Positions 18,547 through 27,112 of a DNA stretch of 64,000 nt are shown in pieces. The translations under genes and the position numbers were made by a program. The stretch spans positions 62,001 through 126,000 of the forward strand of contig NZ_JAILPX010000026.1 of NCBI RefSeq assembly GCF_024699275.1, written 5' to 3'. Origin of the DNA: Selenomonas sp. (lineage in GTDB: Bacteria; Bacillota_C; Negativicutes; Selenomonadales; Selenomonadaceae). Below the pieces are notes generated by a model. That model searched no databases and had not been told where the DNA came from. It was given only the letters and a program-made list of their open reading frames with translations. Position 1 is the first letter of the stretch. Each line of letters opens with the position of its first letter.

Positions 18547-18954
18547 ATGCAAAAACTGTGGAAAAAAGCTACCATAGCCGCGATGATTTGCGGAGCATTG
18601 ACCTTTATGCCCAGTGCTTCTGAAGCGGCTATGGCTACGCCCCCCGATTACCCAACAGTATCATTACCTGGGCAAATGCCAGCCTACGAATTAAGCGTAA
18701 ACCTGGACGAACTGCCCTTGGTTGATACGCTTTCACCAGCAGAAAGGCGCCGTATTCAGCGTGAACGATGGAGACGTGAACGCTGGGAACGAGAGCGCCA
18801 CCGTCGTGAAATGGAAAGACGCCGCCGGTACCATCGTCCACCACCACCTCCGCCACGGCATCATCGGCCTCCCCGCCGTCATTGGTCAGCAGATACCGGG
18901 ACCCCCAATATGATTTTTCAGTTTCCGCCTGTAACCAATACGTTAACGGAATAA
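18547..18954 (+). CDS. Exported Arg-, Pro- and His-rich protein
   Basis: 135 residues. A signal peptide (MQKLWKKATIAAMICGALTF, cleavage likely after SEAA) leads into a short acidic stretch. Then comes a remarkable basic region: repeated ERWRRERWERERH-type sequence at about 75-95, a PPPPPP run, and RHHRPPRRH. The ATG at 18547 is preferred over the one at 18538 because it places AGGAAGGGG nine bases upstream. The basic, proline-rich segment suggests binding to the anionic envelope or nucleic acid, or low-complexity packing, but there is no family call. It is divergent from the other two exported proteins. Confidence 0.65.
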   Translation: MQKLWKKATIAAMICGALTFMPSASEAAMATPPDYPTVSLPGQMPAYELSVNLDELPLVDTLSPAERRRIQRERWRRERWERERHRREMERRRRYHRPPPPPPRHHRPPRRHWSADTGTPNMIFQFPPVTNTLTE

Positions 18955-18972
18955 CCTTGACGCAAATCCCGT

Positions 18973-19001
18973 CCCGAATTACCGAAACGCAGTAATTCGG
19001 G
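18973..19001 (+). terminator. Terminator of the Arg/Pro-rich gene
   Basis: CCCGAATTAC (18973-18982) / GTAATTCGGG (18992-19001) followed by CTTTT. Confidence 0.8.
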
Positions 19002-19051
19002 CTTTTATCATGCCGAAAACAGGTTGTTAGTCCCTAAGTCCCAATTTTTGC

Positions 19052-19080
19052 TTGCTATCATCCCAACATGTTGTTATAAT
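19052..19080 (+). promoter_or_regulatory. Promoter of the diguanylate cyclase gene
   Basis: TTGCTA (19052-19057), 17-base spacer, TATAAT (19075-19080), about 44 bases before ATG. Confidence 0.65.
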
Positions 19081-19123
19081 TGAAACTAAATTACGGAAAG
19101 AATCATTAGAATAGAGGATTTTT

Positions 19124-20233
19124 ATGGTGCAGCCCAATGCATTTGTCCCGGACAATTTCACACCTGTCGTCTACGAGGCGCTGGAGTCGGCCGATAATAT
19201 CATTTTTTTCCAATGGAATCTAAGTGCCGATACCTTCAAGATTCGAGATAACAGCAGCAAGCATCGCTATGCCCTGCCCAACCATTTTTCCCGTGCTTCC
19301 ACGCGGCTGACATTGGAAGGTCTGGTACATCCAGACGATGCAGGGATGCTTGAACACTATTTACATCACATCTATCATGATCGGCCCCATAGCCACCATA
19401 ACAATCAAAGTTCCGCCCGTCTGCGCCTGCGCAGCAGCAAAAAACCTCTTTGGTTATGGTCTGAGGTGCATCTGGTCACCTACTATCGTGGCCAACATCC
19501 GGCCATGGCCTTTGGCAGCATCCGCAATATTCAGGCAGAGAAGCTTTGGCAGGAACGCATCACCCGCCGGGCAAATACCGATGCTTTGACCGGCCTGTTG
19601 AGCAAATGCGTGGCCCAATCGCAGATTCGCACCGCTTTACGCCACATGAGCTCCCAACAGGAAACAGCCACACTGCTGATTATAGATGCTGATGACTTCA
19701 AGTCCGTCAATGACACCTTTGGTCATATATTCGGCGATAAAGTACTGCGGGAAGTCGGCCAGGCCATTGTCCGGAACTTTCGGCAAAGTGATATCAAAGG
19801 ACGCATTGGGGGCGATGAATTCATCATCCTTCTCCCCGGCATGAACAATCAAAAGGTACTAGCCCGACATTGTCATAATCTTTGTCGGCGTCTCAGCCGT
19901 GTATTCCATGGCGAAAATGGACACCAGGCCTTTTCCATCAGCATAGGCGCTGCCCAATTTCCCTGTCACGGGCAAAGTTACCAGGAATTATTCGCCCATG
20001 CAGACCAGGCCCTTTACGAAGCTAAACGACGAGGCAAGAGTCAATATGTACTCTATCAGCCCGATATGTCGGAAACGATTAAGCAAACTGTTGTAAAACG
20101 GCCAGAGCACCTTCCGGTTTATGGGGAAACAGTAAGCATCCCCAAGTTGCAGGCCAAAATCGAGCAAATGCAGCAGACCATCGACTCCATGGAGCAGTTG
20201 ATGCATGCCCTATTAGCGGCTAAATCTAACTAA
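19124..20233 (+). CDS. PAS-GGDEF diguanylate cyclase
   Basis: 369 residues. The N-terminal half (about 15-140) resembles a PAS sensory domain. The GGDEF domain (about 150-315) has the intact active site RIGGDEF (227-233) and an inhibitory I-site RxxD (R220-D223) five residues before it. It should make c-di-GMP and be feedback-inhibited. After the GGDEF domain a helical coiled-coil tail (about 340-365) follows. No membrane segment, so it is cytoplasmic. A possible opposing phosphodiesterase is encoded at 60528-62228. It has its own promoter and a strong terminator, so it is monocistronic. Confidence 0.92.
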   Translation: MVQPNAFVPDNFTPVVYEALESADNIIFFQWNLSADTFKIRDNSSKHRYALPNHFSRASTRLTLEGLVHPDDAGMLEHYLHHIYHDRPHSHHNNQSSARLRLRSSKKPLWLWSEVHLVTYYRGQHPAMAFGSIRNIQAEKLWQERITRRANTDALTGLLSKCVAQSQIRTALRHMSSQQETATLLIIDADDFKSVNDTFGHIFGDKVLREVGQAIVRNFRQSDIKGRIGGDEFIILLPGMNNQKVLARHCHNLCRRLSRVFHGENGHQAFSISIGAAQFPCHGQSYQELFAHADQALYEAKRRGKSQYVLYQPDMSETIKQTVVKRPEHLPVYGETVSIPKLQAKIEQMQQTIDSMEQLMHALLAAKSN

Positions 20234-20241
20234 AACGCGAA

Positions 20242-20288
20242 AAAGACCCTTGACTGGAATTTGGGGAAATTTCCAGTCAAGGGTCTTT
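20242..20288. terminator. Strong bidirectional terminator
   Basis: An 18-bp perfect stem with arms 20242-20259 and 20271-20288 (AAAGACCCTTGACTGGAA / its complement), T-rich on both sides. It ends the diguanylate cyclase transcript and probably also the dms-type operon from the other side. Confidence 0.85.
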
Positions 20289-20460
20289 CATATCTTGGCG
20301 AACTGGGGAAGCTCGCGAACGACATTGTTCAATGGGGATTAAAAATCGAACAACGCCGATGAACACTACTCAACTATTATAGGACATATAAGCCAATATT
20401 ATGCTGTAATATTCAACAAAAATAAACGCATCGACTGTATATTTTTACAACGACGCCTAA

Positions 20461-21258
20461 TCATGCAGGAAAGAGCGGATACGGCACTACACTTTCGTAG
20501 AAAAGCTGATGTCCGATAAGCTCTCCCAACACAACCAAAAGCAAGGTCCAAAGCAGGGCTTTCGCCACAGGTTGTCCCCCGGCCAGCTGTCGCTGCAGCA
20601 TAAACCAGGGAATAACCTGTCCAATAAGGCAGCGAACTGCCAGCCAGATTGACGGCATGGCAAGATGATTTCCCTGGGTAAGGGGATAGGATACCGTAAT
20701 CAAAAGTCCCAGCAGCAGCATCACTCTCGTCAGCTGCAGACCGACATTACACATTTTCCCTTCCAGCTCCGCACTCACCACACTCACCAGCAAAGGGCCC
20801 GCCGTTAAGGCAGTCATCCCGAAAAACAACAGGGGATAAACTGTATCCCAGGCCGGACGTGCAGGCAAGGTATAGACCATGGCCGTAACCACAATCCCCA
20901 GAACGCCGGCTGCAGAACCACAGAAGCCCAGACAATGCCGATACCCTTTCAGCTGAGGAAGCGCATAGAGAAAAGCCAGCCCCAGAAAAGCCCCCATCAA
21001 CAGGATTTCCCGACTCAGCCAGGAATGAGCCAAGCCTAAAAGAGCCCGCCAACCTCCCATGGGGTCTCCCAAATGGGTCGAGGCCCCAGCCATGGCCAGC
21101 GCCATCAATACCACCACCAACTTTGCGGTCAGCATGATTGTCTTCTCCCCCACGTGATTATTCCGCCCCAAAAGGTACAGCGTTGCATAAGCACCAATGG
21201 CAATCTGGGAAAAGGTCGTAAAAAATACTAAGGGCAACTCGCTAAAGTTCGTCATCAT
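20461..21258 (-). CDS. DmsC-type membrane anchor subunit of a molybdoenzyme
   Basis: 265 residues with about eight hydrophobic segments, matching the DmsC/NrfD-like quinol-oxidising anchors of DMSO-reductase-type enzymes. Typical features are FSQIAIGAY near residue 16 and a THLGDPMGGWRAL region near 61-72. It would take electrons from menaquinol and pass them to the Fe-S subunit outside the membrane. Its ATG overlaps the Fe-S subunit stop by four bases, so the two are translationally coupled. Last gene of torD-A-B-C. Confidence 0.88.
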   Translation of the reverse strand: MMTNFSELPLVFFTTFSQIAIGAYATLYLLGRNNHVGEKTIMLTAKLVVVLMALAMAGASTHLGDPMGGWRALLGLAHSWLSREILLMGAFLGLAFLYALPQLKGYRHCLGFCGSAAGVLGIVVTAMVYTLPARPAWDTVYPLLFFGMTALTAGPLLVSVVSAELEGKMCNVGLQLTRVMLLLGLLITVSYPLTQGNHLAMPSIWLAVRCLIGQVIPWFMLQRQLAGGQPVAKALLWTLLLVVLGELIGHQLFYESVVPYPLFPA

Positions 21259-21818
21259 TCAGCCCTCCAATCCTGTTTTTGCTTCTTTGGCAAGATAAAA
21301 CGGGTGGCTGGCTGCGTCATATTGGTTGGCGGCAGACCCGGCAGATGATCCGCGTACTCTGCATTTTTCGGATCATGTAAATCGATAATCCGAATAGCCC
21401 CCATCGGACAGCTGGCCACACATACGGGTTCTTCCCCTTGAGCCATGCGCTCTGCACACATTTCACATTTCGTCACCTTGCCCAGCTTTTTATCATAACA
21501 GGGCACATTATACGGACAAGCCATGGTACAAAGCTTACAGCCTATACATTTATCATTATCATGGCGTACCAGACCATTTTCATCCTTATAGTAAGCACCA
21601 GCAGGACAGGCCTTCATGCAAGCCGGGTCATCACAATGATTACAGGCCAAAGACACCCCTACCCGCAGTGGCTGGGGTAAGTCTTTTTCCTGCATATAGT
21701 AGACCTTGCGCCAATGAACAGCAGCGTCCTGTTGATAGAAATTCTTACAAGCATTCTCACAGGCATTGCAGCCAATGCACAGGCTGGTATCGATTAAAAA
21801 GGCATATCGTTTCGCCAT
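21255..21818 (-). CDS. DmsB-type four-cluster Fe-S subunit
   Basis: 187 residues. Sixteen cysteines in four [4Fe-4S] motifs are visible: CIGCNACENAC, CNHCDDPACMKACPAG, CIGCKLCTMACPYNVP and CEMCAERM with a final CVASCP. This is the electron wire between the membrane anchor and the molybdenum subunit. ATG at 21818 is chosen because the alternative GTG upstream abuts the AAGGAG ribosome site. No own Tat signal, so it would be exported as a hitch-hiker with the catalytic subunit. Confidence 0.92.
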   Translation of the reverse strand: MAKRYAFLIDTSLCIGCNACENACKNFYQQDAAVHWRKVYYMQEKDLPQPLRVGVSLACNHCDDPACMKACPAGAYYKDENGLVRHDNDKCIGCKLCTMACPYNVPCYDKKLGKVTKCEMCAERMAQGEEPVCVASCPMGAIRIIDLHDPKNAEYADHLPGLPPTNMTQPATRFILPKKQKQDWRAE

Positions 21819-21831
21819 TATCTTCACTCCT

Positions 21832-24021
21832 TTACACTTTCGCTATGGCCACGAAATTATCGTGGAATGCAATGCCTGGTGCACCTGTAGCCTTTTTCCC
21901 CATATCAGCAGGCAGAGCTTTTAATGTATTATTGACGTTGAAGCCCTTATCCTTCAGCCACATCTCGTAAACCACCAGAGTATCCGCTGCCGTAAGCTTT
22001 GTCAGCTTTGCTTTCAGCTGAATCTCCCCCTGGTCGTTATACAGACGTACCATATCACCATTTTGAATAGCATACTTCTCCGCCGTAGCCACGTTGATCT
22101 CCACTTCTGGTTCGCTATGAATATCCATCATCCAATCCAGATTTTGGAACTGAGCGTTGATGTTGAGTTTCCAATGGGGAGACATTAAGCGCAGCGGATA
22201 TTTTTCTGGTGTCTCCATCTTCTCCGTCCAAACCGGCAGCAGTTCATGGCCTTCGCTGACTGCAGTCTCCGAAGCGAATTCATACTTTCCGGAAGGTGTC
22301 TTGAACTGACCATCCTGCCAGCCAATCAGTCCTTTGACGGCCTTGCGAGGCCCTTTTTTCAATTCGTCCCAGCTGTTTAGGCCAAACTGTTTAAGGAAAT
22401 CGGGCGTGAATTCTGCAGCCACCCAGTCCTCCAGGTTTCCACTGGTGGGGAATGTACAGCTTCCCGGTTCCAGCTCATTGAGTTTGGCCGATAACCCCAT
22501 GGCAATTTCCAAATCACTCTTAGCTTCATATTGCGGTTCGATAGCCGGTTCATTAAGCGCACACCAATAATGCCAATAGGATACGTTGAGGCCCCAGGTT
22601 TCAAAGGCCGTTGTCACCGGCAATACGATATCACTCATTTCCACCGTAGGATTCATAAAGAGATCCGCCGTCACCACGAGGTCCAAGTTACGATAAGCCT
22701 CCCGCAGTTTTTGTGGTTCCGCAGCCTGGGTCAACGGACTGCGGCAGGCAATCCAAAGCATCTTGATTGGCGGGTCATCAGCCGCCAAAATCTCCTGGGC
22801 TGAATTATTGATATTGATAATCCTGTCTTTCTCGGTGACCGTTCCCGCTGGAGCTTTCATCCCCATGACATTATATTTTATGCCCCAGGTCTGCAGCTGA
22901 GCGTACTGGGCACCGCCGCCACTCTTGCCAATATTGCCCGTCATGGCCGCCAACGCATCAATACTACGGACATTCTGTCCCCCGTTGACATGACGCTGCA
23001 TTCCATAACCAATCCAGATACTGGCTGGCTTAGCTGTGGCGTATTCCTTGGCCAGCTGTTCTATGATTTCTTTCTTTACACCAGTTTTTTCCGCTGCCCA
23101 TTCCAGCGTAATATTTTCCCGCAGATAGCGGAAAAATTCTGCATATCCCTTTGCATGAGCAGCCAGCCAAGCATGGTCGACCAGGTCATTATCCAGAATA
23201 TATCTGGCCATACCCAAAGCCAAAGCACCATCCGTACTGGCTTTTATCTGAATATACCAATCCGCCTTAGAAGCGGTCTGGGTAAGGATTGGGTCGATGA
23301 CCACAATCTTACAGCCCCGTTTCCTGGCCTCCATCACCAGATGCATAGAATGCACAGAACACCAGGAGGGATTTGCCCCCCAGATAATCATATATTTGCT
23401 GTTGACCATATCTTCCGGATCGTTATTCCAAATTGTACCGAAATCAAAGGTCTGTGCATCAATCCCGGCCGGCCAGCAGGGCGTTCCCGTCGCGCGGGTA
23501 GTATGGCCAATGCTGCTCATCATGCCTTCAATACAATAATTCAGCAGATTGAAATTACCAGAATACTTATCCAGACAGATTGGCAGGGTATTACCATATT
23601 CTTTTTTGATGTCCAGAATCTTCTTGGCAATAATCGTAAACGCCTCATCCCAGCTGATTCGTTCCCATTTGCCGCTACCCTTCTTGCTCTGCTTCATGGG
23701 GTACTTGATCCGATCGGGACTATAGACACTGCGGGTATAGGAAAAGCCTTTTGCGCAAAGACGGCCTCGGGTATAGGAATTATCCTTATTTCCCTCTACA
23801 CGCTTCAATACACCATCTTCCACGGTAGAGAGAATCGAACAGGTGTCGTAGCAGTTACGGGGACAAGCATTGTGGACCACCTTGCTCTCGCCCTTTGCTC
23901 CAGCCGTCTGAAAGGGCGAACCCGAAAGATCCAGGGCTGCTCCCAGCCCCCATGCAGTTCCTGCTGCCAAACTCCCCTTAATAAAGGTGCGACGGCTAAA
24001 CGATTTTGTGTCAAATTTCAT
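21832..24021 (-). CDS. Tat-exported molybdopterin oxidoreductase, DMSO-reductase family
   Basis: 729 residues. Twin-arginine signal SRRTFIKG at residues 9-16, then a hydrophobic stretch. A [4Fe-4S] cluster motif C53-C57-C61 with C89 precedes the molybdopterin domains. TGTPCWPAG has a cysteine (C182) at the likely Mo-ligand position, whereas classical DMSO reductases use Ser. C-terminal molydopterin-dinucleotide-binding domain is present. Substrate is not set by sequence: DMSO, TMAO, thiosulfate/polysulfide or another acceptor are all possible. The chaperone gene overlaps upstream by 11 bases and the Fe-S subunit follows 13 bases downstream. Confidence 0.9.
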   Translation of the reverse strand: MKFDTKSFSRRTFIKGSLAAGTAWGLGAALDLSGSPFQTAGAKGESKVVHNACPRNCYDTCSILSTVEDGVLKRVEGNKDNSYTRGRLCAKGFSYTRSVYSPDRIKYPMKQSKKGSGKWERISWDEAFTIIAKKILDIKKEYGNTLPICLDKYSGNFNLLNYCIEGMMSSIGHTTRATGTPCWPAGIDAQTFDFGTIWNNDPEDMVNSKYMIIWGANPSWCSVHSMHLVMEARKRGCKIVVIDPILTQTASKADWYIQIKASTDGALALGMARYILDNDLVDHAWLAAHAKGYAEFFRYLRENITLEWAAEKTGVKKEIIEQLAKEYATAKPASIWIGYGMQRHVNGGQNVRSIDALAAMTGNIGKSGGGAQYAQLQTWGIKYNVMGMKAPAGTVTEKDRIININNSAQEILAADDPPIKMLWIACRSPLTQAAEPQKLREAYRNLDLVVTADLFMNPTVEMSDIVLPVTTAFETWGLNVSYWHYWCALNEPAIEPQYEAKSDLEIAMGLSAKLNELEPGSCTFPTSGNLEDWVAAEFTPDFLKQFGLNSWDELKKGPRKAVKGLIGWQDGQFKTPSGKYEFASETAVSEGHELLPVWTEKMETPEKYPLRLMSPHWKLNINAQFQNLDWMMDIHSEPEVEINVATAEKYAIQNGDMVRLYNDQGEIQLKAKLTKLTAADTLVVYEMWLKDKGFNVNNTLKALPADMGKKATGAPGIAFHDNFVAIAKV

Positions 24022-24589
24022 GGCTTACAGCCTCCTTCTCCCACCGCATAAACTGATATAGCGCGCCTGCCACTGCCCGGCAATATTCCGAAGCGCTGCC
24101 TTTTTCCACTGCCCGCAAGTGCATAAAGACCCACAACAGCAGATGTTCCTGCAAAAAACACCGATACTGTTCTGCCGCCTGCCCGGCCAGTGCCTCCCCT
24201 TGATAGCGGCTGATTGCTTCCAACAGGCAACTCAGGAAATAAAATTCAAACTGGGCATGATCATCGGGAATCCGATTACGCGCCGCCAGTGTTAAGCCCG
24301 CTTCCTCATATGCACCGCGCACCGCCATGGTTTCTGCCTGCATAGGCAAATGATCCGCGTTGCGATAATAGGACTCCAGGGGCGGTGCCAATAATTTCTG
24401 CGGCCCCACAAATAAGCGATTGAAATCGTATCGCCCCTCATCATCCAGGGATGGTACCAGCAGGCTGATACGCAACAATTGACCGATCTGCTTGATTGCG
24501 TCCTGCCCGGCGTCCACATCACCAGCATAAAACGCCGCCAGCTTCCGGTAAATCACCGCCTTCTGCCGCCAGTTCCTCATTTCCTCCAT
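24011..24589 (-). CDS. TorD/DmsD-family molybdoenzyme maturation chaperone
   Basis: 192 residues, all helical in appearance, with the family motif EFYFLSCLL and a downstream hydrophobic helix. It has YNRLF-like FNRLFVGP near residue 56 and PPLESYYR near 70. Such chaperones bind the Tat signal peptide and catalytic subunit until the molybdenum cofactor is inserted. ATG at 24589 has AGGTGG at six bases. It is the first gene of the operon and overlaps the catalytic subunit gene by 11 bases, which suits co-translational hand-over. Confidence 0.88.
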   Translation of the reverse strand: MEEMRNWRQKAVIYRKLAAFYAGDVDAGQDAIKQIGQLLRISLLVPSLDDEGRYDFNRLFVGPQKLLAPPLESYYRNADHLPMQAETMAVRGAYEEAGLTLAARNRIPDDHAQFEFYFLSCLLEAISRYQGEALAGQAAEQYRCFLQEHLLLWVFMHLRAVEKGSASEYCRAVAGALYQFMRWEKEAVSHEI

Positions 24590-24637
24590 AACATCACCAC
24601 CTATACATAGCAAAAGTTAATATGCTCATTGAAAATA

Positions 24638-24671
24638 ATTATATTACAGATAAAGTCGGTTTATCCTGTAA
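24638..24671 (-). promoter_or_regulatory. Promoter and inverted-repeat operator of the molybdoenzyme operon
   Basis: On the minus strand the -10 box is TATAAT (24638-24643). It is directly preceded by an inverted repeat TTACAGATAAA (24644-24654) / TTTATCCTGTAA (24660-24671) with one extra base in one arm. A third half-site, TTATCTGTC, lies near 24694. The repeat covers the position of the -35 box, for which no good consensus is seen, as expected for an activator-dependent or repressor-blocked promoter. Confidence 0.55.
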
Positions 24672-24735
24672 TTTTTACCAAAAAATCCCCCCTTATCTGT
24701 CAAAAAATACAAACCACGAACAACACATAAAAAAA

Positions 24736-24787
24736 CGGCTTTAGAAGTCCGAAGCTGCTTGATCGCAGCTCCAGTCTCCTAAAGCCG
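24736..24787 (-). terminator. Terminator of the PucR-type regulator gene
   Basis: CGGCTTTAG (24736-24744) pairs with CTAAAGCCG (24779-24787) with an inner GAGCTGC/GCAGCTT stem. A run of seven T follows on the minus strand. Confidence 0.8.
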
Positions 24788-24800
24788 GTAAATAAAATCA

Positions 24801-25976
24801 CTACATCGAATGCCGAACAATCCGCAGAGCTTGACAGGCTACATAAAAGCGAACCCGTACATCTGCCTGATTGAGATTAACCCCCAGCACACTTTCGATT
24901 TTCTTTAAGCGGTTACGCAGGGTATTCGCATGTATAAACAGGCGTTCCGCCGCTTGGGTCAGGGATTCATTTTCCTGAAAATAAATCTCCAAGGTTTTTA
25001 ACAGTTCTGTTCCATTGACATTATCATAATTCATCAATACCCCCAGTGCTTCCTGAGCAAAATCATCCAGCTCCTCAGCACGGATATGAGAGAGCAGCTT
25101 CAATACACCCAAGTCATCATAACAGGTAATGCCGTTCTCAGGCTGGCGAAAACGCCCCAAACTCAGCGCCTGCCGTGCTTCCTGAAAACTGCGGCAGATT
25201 TCTGCCACGGCATAATGAAGTCTGCCTATTCCCACGGAAAAAGGCGGTATCGTTGGAAAAGCCCCTTTGATATCCGCCATGGATTCAGCCATAATCTTAG
25301 CCACATCCCCCTGACTGCGGGGCGGCGTGGAATCATCGGGAAAGAGGATGACCAGCTGCATCCGCAGAAGCATCAGCATCGGCTGTACAAACCGCATGGA
25401 CAGTACCCGCATCCACTCCTTATCCAACTCCGCCAGCAGCAAATCCCGCTTATCGCCCTGCAGGGGGCGATCAAATTCTACTACGACCACATGATGAGGC
25501 CGATCCAGCCGCATATTCCAAGTTTTCCCTAATTGGACCACCTCTTCCGAGGATGAAAAATTATGATAGAGAATATCGTATAAGAACTGCTCCCTATGTT
25601 GACGCACCATGACCTGCAGTTCCTGCTCATGCCAAAGCAGAAAAGCCAGTTGCTGTCCCAGTTCCCAAAACAGCAGCCATGTCGCCTTTTCCATACGCGC
25701 CTGGACAGATTCCGTCGCCAGCCAGCCCCAAGGTTGGCTATTCTGTACCAAGGATAAAACCGTTCCCCCCTCAAAGGGACGAAAGTCATTTTGCAACAGC
25801 GCCTGCCGTTTAAGGCGCAGCAAAGAAAGCTTCTCCATCGGAAAACCAGGTGTAATGCCCCGCAATTCTCCCAAACGATCCAACAGCACCATTTCCAGCC
25901 CTGTGCAGCGATGAACCGCCAATATTTTCCCCGCTATATCCCCTGCTTGCCAGAGTTCCTCTTTATCCTTCTCCAT
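24801..25976 (-). CDS. PucR/CdaR-type transcriptional regulator
   Basis: 391 residues. The C-terminal helix-turn-helix of the PucR/CdaR family (about 325-385) is plain: LKTLEIYFQENESLTQAAERL followed by HANTLRNRLKKIESVLG. The middle part (about 190-300) fits the GGDEF-like CdaR domain of this family. The N-terminal 180 residues, presumably sensory, contain no cysteine motif or known ligand domain I can name. Its start overlaps the upstream Fe-S protein gene by 14 bases, so regulator and Fe-S protein are made together. It is a candidate regulator of the neighbouring molybdoenzyme operon. Confidence 0.85.
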   Translation of the reverse strand: MEKDKEELWQAGDIAGKILAVHRCTGLEMVLLDRLGELRGITPGFPMEKLSLLRLKRQALLQNDFRPFEGGTVLSLVQNSQPWGWLATESVQARMEKATWLLFWELGQQLAFLLWHEQELQVMVRQHREQFLYDILYHNFSSSEEVVQLGKTWNMRLDRPHHVVVVEFDRPLQGDKRDLLLAELDKEWMRVLSMRFVQPMLMLLRMQLVILFPDDSTPPRSQGDVAKIMAESMADIKGAFPTIPPFSVGIGRLHYAVAEICRSFQEARQALSLGRFRQPENGITCYDDLGVLKLLSHIRAEELDDFAQEALGVLMNYDNVNGTELLKTLEIYFQENESLTQAAERLFIHANTLRNRLKKIESVLGVNLNQADVRVRFYVACQALRIVRHSM

Positions 25977-26517
25977 TTCTGTCCTCCCGCCAAAAACACA
26001 TTGGCTGTCGTGCCTTGATAAACTTCAACGAAGGCTGCGTATAACGCACCAAGGGATAATCCTGCCAGTTGATATCTGCGTTTTCTATATCACAAAGCCG
26101 CAGTGCCTCCACAGGACAGGCCTCCACACATTGCGGCTGCCTGCCTGCCTCCAATCGGTCCTGGCACATATCACATTTGCCCACCTTCCCTGTATGAGGC
26201 AAAATCCGTGGAGCATGGAAGGGACAGGCACCTACACAACGGCCACAGCCAATACATTTGGTACTGTTATGCACTACAATGCCATTGCGGCGCTTTTCAT
26301 AGCAGCCTACGGGACAAACCCGCATACATTCCGGAGAAGCACAATGATTGCAGGACATGGATAAAAAGCCCTGTTCCCGGCTGTCTCCGCCCCATTCATC
26401 CACATGCCGAAAAGCTTGCGGCAAATCCGGGTGCTTATACTGGCAGGCCTTTTCACAGGCCCGGCAGCCCACGCACCGGGATAAGTCCACCTGAAATCCC
26501 AGCTGTCGCGGCTCCAT
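25963..26517 (-). CDS. DmsB-like four-cluster Fe-S protein without its own catalytic partner
   Basis: 184 residues. Four [4Fe-4S] motifs are complete: CVGCRACEKAC, CNHCASPECMRVCPVGC, CIGCGRCVGACPFHAP, and CDMCQDRL with CVEACPVEA. It resembles the Fe-S subunit of DMSO-reductase-type enzymes but lies in a separate unit with a PucR-type regulator, not with a catalytic subunit. It might serve the cytosolic molybdoenzyme at 33 kb, substitute for the B subunit of the exported enzyme, or act as a redox input to the regulator. These roles are inferred. A GGGGGG-rich ribosome site precedes ATG. Confidence 0.85.
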   Translation of the reverse strand: MEPRQLGFQVDLSRCVGCRACEKACQYKHPDLPQAFRHVDEWGGDSREQGFLSMSCNHCASPECMRVCPVGCYEKRRNGIVVHNSTKCIGCGRCVGACPFHAPRILPHTGKVGKCDMCQDRLEAGRQPQCVEACPVEALRLCDIENADINWQDYPLVRYTQPSLKFIKARQPMCFWREDRNGEG

Positions 26518-26662
26518 AAAAATCCCCCCTTACCGTACAATGCTCCTTCTATGATACCACATCGCACAAGATTTCAAAAAAAAAATTACAAGCCTCCGCC
26601 CTTTTCCCTAAACAGCTTTCCATGCTATGATAAAAGAAATAACGATCCAAAGGAGAATACAA

Positions 26663-27112
26663 ATGACCAAGATACTTTTTGTGTGCCACGGCAATATCTG
26701 CCGTTCCACCATGTGCGAATTCATCATGAAGGAACTGGTACGAAAAGCCGGCAAGGAACAGGACATTTACGTAGAATCCAAAGCCTGCCGTACAGATGAA
26801 CTTGGCAGTGATACACATCCGGGTACAAAGGCAGCACTCCGTGCCCACAACATTCCCTTTACCAAGCGAAAAGCCCGCCAGATTCAGCGGGCTGATTATG
26901 ATGAATTTGATTATATCATTGCCATGGATGAAGAGAATATGCGCGACCTGCAACGCCTTACCAATGGTGATTCTGCGGGAAAATGCCAACTGCTCTTAAG
27001 CTTTGCCGGCGAAGACCGGGAAGTGGCCGATCCCTGGTACACAGGCAATTTCGAAGTTACCTATCAGGATGCCAACAAAGGCTGTCGGGCATTGCTGGCT
27101 CAGCTCATTTGA
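26663..27112 (+). CDS. Low-molecular-weight protein-tyrosine phosphatase
   Basis: 149 residues. The catalytic P-loop C8-HGNIC-R14-S and the general acid in DPWYTGNF near the C-terminus are intact. Such cytoplasmic phosphatases remove phosphate from tyrosine or arginine side chains; here no kinase partner gene is adjacent. ATG at 26663 follows AAGGAG. The 3' end overlaps the convergent ECF transporter gene by 8 bases. Confidence 0.92.
   Translation: MTKILFVCHGNICRSTMCEFIMKELVRKAGKEQDIYVESKACRTDELGSDTHPGTKAALRAHNIPFTKRKARQIQRADYDEFDYIIAMDEENMRDLQRLTNGDSAGKCQLLLSFAGEDREVADPWYTGNFEVTYQDANKGCRALLAQLI

Noticed and set aside
18315..18575. 86-codon minus-strand frame between exported-protein genes
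   Set aside because: It would run across the clear plus-strand promoter at 18437-18465, has no ribosome site and no protein-like pattern.
21832..24021. Assigning the exported enzyme firmly as DMSO reductase
   Set aside because: The likely Mo ligand is Cys rather than Ser, so substrate could be another acceptor; only the family is claimed.
26549..26989. 146-codon minus-strand frame
   Set aside because: Shadow of the tyrosine phosphatase gene, whose active-site motif fixes the real frame.
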